Shown: positions 53,172 to 64,000 of the stretch, one piece after another
How positions within the stretch are numbered: the first letter of the stretch is position 1
Layout of the letters: the number at the start of each line of letters is the position of its first letter
Source: Rhodanobacter sp. PCA2
GTDB taxonomy: Bacteria > Pseudomonadota > Gammaproteobacteria > Xanthomonadales > Rhodanobacteraceae
Assembly (NCBI RefSeq): GCF_013620825.1
Contig: NZ_NJIC01000033.1
Coordinates: forward strand, 1-64,000
Direction: 5' to 3'
DNA length: 64,000 nt
Notes under the pieces: generated by a model
The model's input: only the letters and a program-made list of their open reading frames with translations
Told to the model about the DNA's origin: nothing
Databases searched by the model: none
Position numbers and translations under genes: made by a program

Positions 53172-53283
53172 CCGTTCGTGTTGAGCGTAGCGGAACGAAG
53201 TTCCGCGCAGTCGAAACACGTCACCGGGCCGAGACCCAAGCCCTTCGACTGCGCACCTTCGGCGCTACGCTCAGGGCGAACGG
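53172..53283. repeat. CCGTTCG...CGAACGG composite repeat, copy 2
   Basis: A direct copy of 53000-53109 with the same ends and inner palindromes and about 80 percent identity by eye. A partial third end (GCTCAGGGCGAACGA) follows at 53295-53310. Together with copy 1 it fills the 354 bases between the YpjD-like gene and obgE; no gene is seen there. Confidence 0.75.
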
Positions 53284-53342
53284 TGGGGTCTTCGCTCAGG
53301 GCGAACGAGGCTGGATCTCCGCGCAGGCCGCACGCCCGAGTG

Positions 53343-55191
<1,849 letters not shown>

Positions 55192-55258
55192 GGGAATGGC
55201 CCTTCTGTCGTTATTCTCTTGGGTTCCGTCACGACCTTTCGGGCCGGACGAACCGCGG

Positions 55259-55288
55259 ATTGTAGCCGGCCGGCGGCGCGCTGGTCAA
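55259..55288 (-). promoter_or_regulatory. Sigma-70 promoter of rplU-rpmA
   Basis: Minus-strand TTGACC (55288-55283), an 18-base spacer and TACAAT (55264-55259), each a five-of-six match to consensus. Confidence 0.65.
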
Positions 55289-55394
55289 ATCCTGACCAGC
55301 CGGAAACCCGGCGCGCCGAGATCCGGGTTCCATCGGGCAATAACTAACCTGCCCAGTTTGGTATAGTTCACTTTTTCCCCGTTGCGACCCACGC

Positions 55395-58321
<2,927 letters not shown>

Positions 58322-58325
<4 letters not shown>

Positions 58326-58816
58326 GCAAGATCGAAAACGAATCGCCCAAGCCCGCGCGCCGCAGCAGGAAGGCCGAACCCGCCGCTGCGCCGGCAGCCA
58401 GCGATGCTGCGCAAACCGCGCCGCAACCGCTGTTCACCGCCGACATCACCGCGCGCTGGCGCGACCTCGACGCCTTCAACCACGTCAACAACTCCAACTA
58501 CCTCACCTACCTGGAGGAAGCGCGGCTGCAATGGCTGACGCAGGTGCCCGGCCCGTGGTTCGACGAGCACAGCATGCCGGTGATGGCCGCCGTCCAGCTC
58601 AACTACCGCCGCCCCATCGAGTGGCCGGCGCAACTGCACGTGCAGCTCTACTGCGAACGCATCGGCAACAGCTCCATGACCATCGCCCACCGCATCGTGG
58701 ATGCCGGCGACGCCGGGCGCCTGTACTGCGACGGCAACGTGGTGATGGTGTGGATGGACCCGGCCAACGGCAAACCGGTGCAGCTGCCGCAGGCGATCCG
58801 CGACGCGGTGGGCTGA
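58322..58816 (+). CDS. Acyl-CoA thioesterase, 4HBT family
   Basis: A 164-residue hot-dog-fold protein. After about 35 Lys/Arg/Ala-rich residues it has [25 protein letters not shown], with the catalytic Asp of the 4-hydroxybenzoyl-CoA thioesterase family, then [14 protein letters not shown]. It probably hydrolyses a short- or medium-chain acyl-CoA. The ATG overlaps the uvrA stop (ATGA), so it is translationally coupled to uvrA. Confidence 0.88.
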
Positions 58817-59244
58817 GCCCGAGTCCCGGCAACACGAAAGCACCCGCCGCATCATCTATCGTCTTGCCGACAAGCTGAAACAGCTCCAATGGCGCGGCCA
58901 TGACCTGTTCCTTGTCGGCCGTCTGTGCGGGCGGCCTCTTGCCGAACGTTGGCGGCTCGGCCCGGATGTCGTCGCTGGATGCCCAGATGCCTGCGTCGAT
59001 TTCGTTCTGACGCCGCGCCTGGATTTGGTCTTGGGCGTCAGCCATCATCTGACAGGGCTGCAGCTTCGTCTGTTCGTTCCGGATCGCGGCCTGTTCGGTC
59101 GCTATGCGGCCCGGCTGCTCCGCAACGGACTTTGGACGATCCGTGCCCAGGCAATAAAACGGAACCGGGTCAGTTGGCTGTCGACGCATGATCAAAACCG
59201 GCCCGCTCTACGGGCCAGGACGGATTCACGCCTGCGGCAGCGTT
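58817..59244. other. 428-base region without a convincing gene
   Basis: Both strands show open frames. On the minus strand an ORF from an ATG at 59195 reads through this region but stays open until 58599, deep in antisense to the thioesterase gene. Its first about 110 codons have ordinary composition and less extreme GC at third positions, so they may be the remains of a gene. A small hairpin (GGCCCG-CTCTA-CGGGCC) lies near 59199-59215. I assign no product. Confidence 0.4.
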
Positions 59245-59706
59245 TCAATTGCCGTGCGGCGGCGACGGCAACACACGGTACTCCGCACCCAGGCCCTCGA
59301 CCGCCAGACGAAGCTGTTCGGCTTGTTGAATATTGCCGATCAACGCCAGGTGCAGCAGCGGCAGGAACTGGCCCTTGAAGGTATCCAGTGCCTTGGCCAC
59401 CGCGGCACAGGTGACGGAATCATTCTCGCCCCCTACCACCAGATAGGTAGGCGACCGCGCTCCCCGTGCCATGAAGTCGGCGATCTGGCGGGTCGCCAGC
59501 GACGTGCCCCTGAACGTCCACGTCGGCGTGTCGCTGAGGGCGTCGTCGGTCGCCGGAACCTCGACATACAGGCTCATCTCCTGGTCGGGAAAAGCTTCGG
59601 GCAGCAGCGCTTTTCGTTTCCGGGCGTCATCGGGACCCGGTGACTGCCCGAAAACCGCCAGGGCAAGCAGGCCAAACACGATTGCAATGAAAACGCGTCC
59701 CCTCAT
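59245..59706 (-). CDS. Exported protein of unknown function
   Basis: A 153-residue protein with an N-terminal signal peptide or anchor (hydrophobic about 5-20, possible cleavage near FGQS). The mature part has MSLYVEVPATDDALSDTPTW, ATRQIADFMARGARSPTYLVVGGEND and a single Cys in SVTCAAVAKAL. No family was recognised. The ATG at 59706 has GGAG about 9 bases upstream. The surrounding DNA is less GC-rich than the rest of the window, so recent acquisition is possible. Confidence 0.6.
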   Translation of the reverse strand: MRGRVFIAIVFGLLALAVFGQSPGPDDARKRKALLPEAFPDQEMSLYVEVPATDDALSDTPTWTFRGTSLATRQIADFMARGARSPTYLVVGGENDSVTCAAVAKALDTFKGQFLPLLHLALIGNIQQAEQLRLAVEGLGAEYRVLPSPPHGN

Positions 59707-59745
59707 CAATCATTTCTCCATGACGATCATTGCAATCGAAAACCT

Positions 59746-59781
59746 GCAAACCATGCAAACAACGCAAACCACGCAAACCAG
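59746..59781. repeat. Four tandem 9-bp repeats, consensus GCAAACCAC
   Basis: Units GCAAACCAT, GCAAACAAC, GCAAACCAC and GCAAACCAG follow each other without gaps, 40 bases upstream of the ATG at 59706. They could be a regulator-binding array, or slippage-prone DNA. Confidence 0.8.
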
Positions 59782-59935
59782 ACAGCAATAGATATTCCCG
59801 GGAATGCAGCCACTGCACCGTCGGCGTACAAACTCCCGATGGATCGGGAAAATATCGACAACCGCCGGCGACGCATGAGGCGCCCCAATGAAACGGGAAA
59901 CGGCCCCGGTTGCTCCCACCGCCCATTATTTCGAC

Positions 59936-59956
59936 GAAAAAAAGCCGACCCGGCTT
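59936..59956 (-). terminator. Terminator downstream of the hexosaminidase gene
   Basis: On the minus strand AAGCCG-GGT-CGGCTT is followed by a run of T. The 6-bp stem is short but the U tract is long. It lies about 310 bases past the hexosaminidase stop. Confidence 0.6.
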
Positions 59957-60270
59957 CCGGAATGAAAATCACATTCCCTTTCGGAGAGAAACGGGGCCCA
60001 TGATTCGAGCGTGCGACTCATGGAATGACGCTATCGGGCCACTTGTCGACGGAATATCGGACAAGGCCTAAATCTCGGGGAAAGTGCCGTGGCAATCGTG
60101 ACCCGGGCGGGCGACCACGATCGAGCCGGTGCCGAGCGTGCGCCCCTGTCGAGGCGAGCGCCTCCGTGGCCGTCGCTCATTGCATCGTGGATGCAGGCGG
60201 CCGCGAACCGTCGCACTGCGGCAGTCAGGCGGGCCGGGGTGGATGACCCCGGCTCGCAAACCGGTTTCGC

Positions 60271-62523
60271 CTACTTCACCAGGATCTCGTCCGCGAACAG
60301 CCAGGTGTCGGCGGCTCCGCCGGGGAAATCGGCCGGCACGGCAAGGTAGCGAGTCGCGACGACACGAACATAGCGCGCGCTCAGCGGCCTGGTCGCCTTG
60401 TACGAGAGGTGGTAATCCAGCGGCGCCGCATCCGAAAAATCGGCTTGCGGCTTATCGACCTGCAGCGTGGTCCAGTGTTGGCCGTCGATGGAGGCGAGGA
60501 AGCTCACCTGGCGCGGCGGGAGGATGCGCGATCCGGTGTCGCGCAGGAAGTTCATGCTGATCGAATGGATCGTGGTGGGCTGCTGCAGGTCGACGGTGGC
60601 GTCGATGTCGCGGTCGTTCCAGCCCGCCCACCGCCCATCGTGGAAATCGCTGCCGCCCAGCACGCCGTCGATCAGCGCGTCGGCGGCGGCATAGCTTGGC
60701 GAAGGCGGCTGGGCGAGGTTCAACGGCTTGCCGGCGGCGAGGTTTTCGACCAAGGCGAAACCGGACGGATCGTCGTAGCGCAGCCCCCGGCGGAACGGCA
60801 CCACCTTCAGGGTGCCGGCATGCGGCACGGCGACCGTGTCGGTGAACGATGGCGAGTCTGCACCGGGCGTGCTGCCGTCCAGCGTGTAGTGGTTCACCAG
60901 GTCGTCGAAGCCGCGTTGCGCCTGCAGCTGCCAGCCACCCTGCGCGTTCGGCGCGATCATGTATTTCACCACGCGACGGTCTTCCGGACCGTAGGCCACC
61001 CGCCACGCATCCAGCCGCGGGTACTGCGCCTGCAACCGCTGGTGGAAATCCGCCCAGGCCGCGTCGTCGTGCGCGTCGCCGCGCCACAGGTTCTCGGCCA
61101 GCGCGAGCACGCGCGGGTACAGCCTGGACTCGGCGTTGTACGGGTTCGCGCGCTCGCTCCACAACGGCGCCTCGGCGCCCAGCAGTTGCGCGCGGTGCGC
61201 CGCGAACACCGCGCGGTTCGCCTCGCGCGACTTCGCACCGTCGCCGCCATCGCCTGCGATGTCGGTGCGGAACACCTGCTGCACGCCCAACCGGTCGGGC
61301 AGGCGATCCAGGTAGAACGGGCCGGCGACCACCACGCGGTTGCCGTTCGCCAGCGCCTTGGCCTGCTCGTCCGCACCACGCCAGGCCTCGACGACCGCGT
61401 GCGTGTCGGCGCCGCCTTCGAGTATCTCGTCCCAGCCGACCAGGGTCTTGCCCTTGCTTTCGAGATAATGCTGGATGCGCTTGATGAAGTAGCTCTGCAG
61501 CCCTTCCTCGTCCTTCAGTCCGAGCTTGCGCATCAGCGCCTGGCAGGATGCGCATTCGTGCCAGTTGCCCTTCGGCACCTCGTCGCCGCCGATGTGCACG
61601 TAGGGCGACGGGAACAGCGGCAGCACCTCGCCCAGCACGTTCTCGAGGAAGGTGAAGGTGCCCTCGTTGCCCACGCAGTCGATGTTGCCGTGCACGCCCC
61701 AGGCAGTCGTCACCGGCACCTGCTTCTTGCTGCAGGACAGCTCCGGGTAGGCGGCGATCGCCGCCACGCTGTGCCCCGGCATCTCGATCTCGGGAATCAC
61801 TGTGATGTTGCGCCGGCGCGCGTAGTCCACCACGTCGCGGATCTGCGCCTGCGTGTAGAAACCGCCGTAGCGCGTGCCGTCCATCTCGGTGCGCCACGCG
61901 CCCACGCTGGTGAGCTTGGGATAGCGCTTGATCTCGATGCGCCAGCCCTGGTCGTCGGTGAGATGCCAGTGGAAGGTGTTGATCTTGTAGTAGCTCAGCA
62001 GGTCGAGCTGCTTCTCGATGAAGTCCACCGGGTAGAAATGCCGGCTGACGTCCAGCATCACGCCGCGCCAGGCATAGGCGGGCGCGTCCTCGATGCGCAC
62101 GGCCGGAATCTCCACCTGCGCGGCCTTCGCCACCGGCAGCAGCTGGCGCAGCGTCTGCACGCCCCAGAACAGGCCCTTGTCGGTGGATGCGCTGATCGTG
62201 ACCTGCTGCGGCGTCACCGCGAGCCGGTACGCCTCATCGCCCTGCACGGCGGGATCGAGCTTCAGCACGATGCCGTGCGCGGCGCCGCCCTCGTGCACTG
62301 CGATGCCAGTCTGCGCGCGGATCGCCTCGCGCAGGAAGGCGGCGATCTCGCCGCTGCGGGCGTCCTTCGGCGCCTCCACGCGGGTGTGCGCGTCCAGCGT
62401 GTAACTGCCTTGTTCTTGTTGCAGGTGCCGGGGTTGGGGAATGATCGCGATGCCGGCCGCCAGGGCCGCCACGGGGAGTAGCGCGGACAAGCCGAGCAGG
62501 CATCGCACAAGGACCTTCGACAT
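60271..62523 (-). CDS. Beta-N-acetylhexosaminidase, GH20
   Basis: A 750-residue exported GH20 enzyme. It has a signal peptide (cleavage near ALAAG, about residue 23), an N-terminal GH20b domain (about 25-150) and the TIM barrel with SYYKINTFHWHLTDDQGWRIEIK. The catalytic Asp-Glu pair is in HIGGDEVPKG. A C-terminal region with chitobiase-like and F5/8-type C domain strands (SISMNFLRDTG, VSFLASIDGQHW) follows. It releases terminal GlcNAc or GalNAc from glycans or chitin fragments in the periplasm or outside the cell. The ATG at 62523 with GAGGGG upstream is preferred to an ATG at 62652. Confidence 0.92.
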   Translation of the reverse strand: MSKVLVRCLLGLSALLPVAALAAGIAIIPQPRHLQQEQGSYTLDAHTRVEAPKDARSGEIAAFLREAIRAQTGIAVHEGGAAHGIVLKLDPAVQGDEAYRLAVTPQQVTISASTDKGLFWGVQTLRQLLPVAKAAQVEIPAVRIEDAPAYAWRGVMLDVSRHFYPVDFIEKQLDLLSYYKINTFHWHLTDDQGWRIEIKRYPKLTSVGAWRTEMDGTRYGGFYTQAQIRDVVDYARRRNITVIPEIEMPGHSVAAIAAYPELSCSKKQVPVTTAWGVHGNIDCVGNEGTFTFLENVLGEVLPLFPSPYVHIGGDEVPKGNWHECASCQALMRKLGLKDEEGLQSYFIKRIQHYLESKGKTLVGWDEILEGGADTHAVVEAWRGADEQAKALANGNRVVVAGPFYLDRLPDRLGVQQVFRTDIAGDGGDGAKSREANRAVFAAHRAQLLGAEAPLWSERANPYNAESRLYPRVLALAENLWRGDAHDDAAWADFHQRLQAQYPRLDAWRVAYGPEDRRVVKYMIAPNAQGGWQLQAQRGFDDLVNHYTLDGSTPGADSPSFTDTVAVPHAGTLKVVPFRRGLRYDDPSGFALVENLAAGKPLNLAQPPSPSYAAADALIDGVLGGSDFHDGRWAGWNDRDIDATVDLQQPTTIHSISMNFLRDTGSRILPPRQVSFLASIDGQHWTTLQVDKPQADFSDAAPLDYHLSYKATRPLSARYVRVVATRYLAVPADFPGGAADTWLFADEILVK

Positions 62524-62640
62524 CAATGCATCCCCTCGCATCTGGACGGAGTCCGCCGCCTTGCACATGCCACGCGCCAGGCAGCGGTCGTGAATCAGGG
62601 CAGCCAGTTGCTTGCCGGGGCGTGAACCCTTTGCACCAGC

Positions 62641-62700
62641 CCGCATAATCACTTGTAAATTATCGTTTCATATGTGCACACTAACGTGCAAGGTCTGATA
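62641..62700. promoter_or_regulatory. AT-rich divergent promoter region with TGCAC-N6-GTGCA palindrome
   Basis: The shared region between the hexosaminidase and aldo/keto reductase genes has ATAAT/ATTAT inverted arms (62645-62663) and TGCAC at 62675-62679 with GTGCA at 62686-62690. This may be an operator for a sugar-responsive regulator. The assignment rests on symmetry and position only. Confidence 0.35.
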
Positions 62701-62790
62701 CGCCATGCTGCGCGCGAGCAAGCGGCCACGGTCCCATCGCCCGCCAGACCAACGGCATCCGGCAAGCACCCCGCAATTCAGAGTGAAAAC

Positions 62791-63831
62791 ATGACGCATG
62801 CCAGCGCAAACGCCGCATTGCATCGCTCCGCGGGAATGCCGCGACGCGAGGCCACCCGGCGGTTGCCGCGGCTGTCCTTCGGCGGCGCGCCGATCGGCAA
62901 CCTGTATGCGGGCGTGACGGAAAGCGACGCCATCGAGACCGTGCAGCACGCCTTGCAATCGGGCGTCCGCCACTTCGACACGGCCCCGTATTACGGCTAT
63001 GGCCTGAGCGAAACCCGCCTAGGCGCGGCGCTGGCGGGCACTCCACGCAGCGACTACAGCCTGTCGACCAAGGTCGGCCGCCTGCTGCTGGATGCCGACG
63101 CCAGCCAGCCGGCGCCCGACGACGGCTTCGCGGTAAGCGGGCGCCGGGCCGTGTTCGACTACAGCCGCGACGGCGTGATGCGCTCGCTGGAATCCAGCCT
63201 GCGCCGGCTCGGCACCGACCACGTCGAGATCCTGCTGCTGCACGACATCGGCGCGCTGACCCATGGCGTGCGCCATCCCGCCGTCCTGCGCCAGGCCCTG
63301 GACGAGGCGCTGCCGGCGATGGCCGAGCTGCGCAGCCAGGGCGTCTGCAAGGCGATCGGCCTGGGCGTCAACGAGCAGGACGTGTGCCTGCAGGTGATGC
63401 CGGAATTCGCGCTGGACGTGATCATGCTGGCCGGCCGCTACACCTTGTTCGAGCAGCGCCACAGCGCGCCGCTGATGGCCGAGGCGGTGCAGCGCAACGT
63501 CGCCGTGATGGCGGCCGGCCCCTACAACTCCGGCCTGCTCGGCGCAGACGACGCACCGGGCGCCACCTACAACTACGCCCCGGCCGACGCCGCCACCCGC
63601 GCCCGCGCGCAGCGCTACTACGACCTGTGCAGCCGTCTGGGCACCACGGTCGGCGCCGCCGCACTGCAGTTCCCGCTGGCGCATCCCGCGGTCGCCACCG
63701 TGGTCTGCGGCCTGCGTTCGCCGGACGAGGTCGACAGCGCCGTGCGACGCATGCAGGCGCCCTTGCCGCCGGCGTTGTGGGACGAGCTGCGCCAGTCCGA
63801 TCTGCTCGATGCCAGCGCGAGCACGCCGTGA
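62791..63831 (+). CDS. Aldo/keto reductase, probable L-fucose/D-threo-aldose dehydrogenase
   Basis: A 346-residue AKR. The catalytic tetrad is visible as Asp and Tyr in FDTAPYYGYGLSE, Lys in LSTKVGR and His in LLLHDIG. The family that oxidises L-fucose, L-galactose or pyridoxal shares this layout (LPRLSFGGAPIGNLY start). The following gene is a lactonase-type amidohydrolase, so sugar to lactone to acid is the likely route. The ATG at 62791 is chosen from the conserved start; an ATG at 62674 would add 39 residues without support. Confidence 0.83.
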   Translation: MTHASANAALHRSAGMPRREATRRLPRLSFGGAPIGNLYAGVTESDAIETVQHALQSGVRHFDTAPYYGYGLSETRLGAALAGTPRSDYSLSTKVGRLLLDADASQPAPDDGFAVSGRRAVFDYSRDGVMRSLESSLRRLGTDHVEILLLHDIGALTHGVRHPAVLRQALDEALPAMAELRSQGVCKAIGLGVNEQDVCLQVMPEFALDVIMLAGRYTLFEQRHSAPLMAEAVQRNVAVMAAGPYNSGLLGADDAPGATYNYAPADAATRARAQRYYDLCSRLGTTVGAAALQFPLAHPAVATVVCGLRSPDEVDSAVRRMQAPLPPALWDELRQSDLLDASASTP

Positions 63832-63841
63832 AGTGCGCGCC

Positions 63842-64000
63842 ATGCACCTGATCGACGCCCATCGGCACTACTGGCGCACGGATCGCGGCGACTACGCATG
63901 GCTGCGCGACGCGGACCCCGCGCTGCAGCGCGACTTCCTGCCCGCCGACCTGGCGGCGCAGCAGGCGGCCGCGGGCGTGACCGGCAGCGTGCTGGTGCAG
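63842..64000 (+). CDS. Amidohydrolase family protein, probable L-fuconolactonase (partial)
   Basis: The first 53 codons are in the window and the gene runs off the right edge. MHLIDAHRHYW carries the metal-binding HxH (His7, His9) of the COG3618 lactone hydrolases, and the spacing to FLPADLAAQQAAAGVTGSVLVQ fits that family. It starts 10 bases after the aldo/keto reductase stop, so it is in the same operon. The substrate, fuconolactone or a similar aldonolactone, is inferred. Confidence 0.75.
   Translation, partial: MHLIDAHRHYWRTDRGDYAWLRDADPALQRDFLPADLAAQQAAAGVTGSVLVQ

Larger units (their letters stand above)
59707..60270. other. 564-base non-coding region upstream of the exported-protein gene
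   Basis: Contains four 9-bp tandem repeats (59746-59781), a minus-strand terminator at 59936-59956 and a perfect 8-bp GC hairpin at 60233-60253 just past the hexosaminidase stop. Several short overlapping ORFs exist, one with a Trp/Phe-rich end created by the tandem repeat, but none has a supporting start or known motif. Parts around 59700-60000 are clearly AT-richer than the neighbours. Confidence 0.5.

Noticed and set aside
55300-55394. LexA/SOS box ahead of uvrA
   Set aside because: No CTGT-N8-ACAG or TTAGTA-type palindrome is present, only a plausible -10 element.
58599-59195. 198-codon minus-strand ORF
   Set aside because: The last 218 bases run antisense through the thioesterase gene. 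The first part may be a remnant, but I cannot support a functional gene.
59746-59781. Possible CRISPR array
   Set aside because: Units are 9 bp without spacers, so this is a simple tandem repeat.
59727-59972. 81-codon minus-strand ORF with a Trp/Phe-rich end
   Set aside because: The striking end is created by the 9-bp tandem repeat, and no ribosome site or homology supports it.

Overview
This window is chromosomal DNA from a GC-rich gammaproteobacterium of the order Xanthomonadales. The family Rhodanobacteraceae (Dyella, Rhodanobacter, Frateuria or Luteibacter type) fits best; that is an inference from gene content. The strongest pointers are an arginine operon that works through N-acetylcitrulline (argF', argE' and an argA-argB fusion), a DksA with a long Lys/Ala/Pro-rich tail, a FimX-like protein and a FolE2-type GTP cyclohydrolase. 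I see no rRNA, tRNA, CRISPR array, insertion sequence or prophage. Almost all of the window is dense core genome, with short palindromic repeats between genes.

Layout. 1-136: start of a lipoprotein on the minus strand. 364-10324: acetyl-CoA acetyltransferase, an Ala-rich lipoprotein, and a leucine/isovalerate catabolic set (mccB, methylglutaconyl-CoA hydratase, mccA, HMG-CoA lyase). The oppositely oriented feoA-feoB-Cys-rich membrane gene operon, with a candidate Fur box, splits that set. 10417-13261: Nudix hydrolase, glutathione transferase, two GNAT acetyltransferases and a DUF1801/YdeI protein. 13486-17721: RcnB-like protein, short-chain dehydrogenase, EF-P paralogue EfpL/YeiP and a FUSC membrane protein. 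17792-20654: kynurenine-pathway operon (ACMS decarboxylase, unknown exported protein, kynureninase).

21335-31877, minus strand: a ten-gene arginine-proline operon in transcription order argF', PaiB-like, OsmC-like, argG, argE', argAB, argC, argH, proB, proA. Upstream of argF' is what looks like an arginine-responsive transcription attenuator: a 34-codon ORF with clustered uncommon Arg codons, an 8-nt antiterminator strand at its stop codon, and a strong U-tailed hairpin. This is the most interesting signal in the window.

32258-45808: glycine-zipper protein, cysS, sufE, dksA-like, yidD, folE2, NDUFAF6-like synthase family protein, gph, ubiG, YciI, an MTA/SAH deaminase, efp with divergent epmB, and fimX-like. 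45950-49709: rpsP-rimM-trmD-rplS and ffh. 49780-52988: an SdpR/SdpI/hydrolase operon with a palindromic operator, and the ypjD-type CcsA-family gene. 53343-58816: obgE, rplU-rpmA, uvrA and a thioesterase. 58817-60270: a loosely coding, less GC-rich stretch with one exported protein. 60271-64000: beta-N-acetylhexosaminidase, divergent from an aldo/keto reductase and the start of an amidohydrolase, probably for fucose-type sugars.

Many adjacent genes overlap by the ATGA, GTGA or TGATG arrangement, which supports the operon assignments. Gene starts were chosen by homology to family N-termini, Shine-Dalgarno sequences and overlaps.
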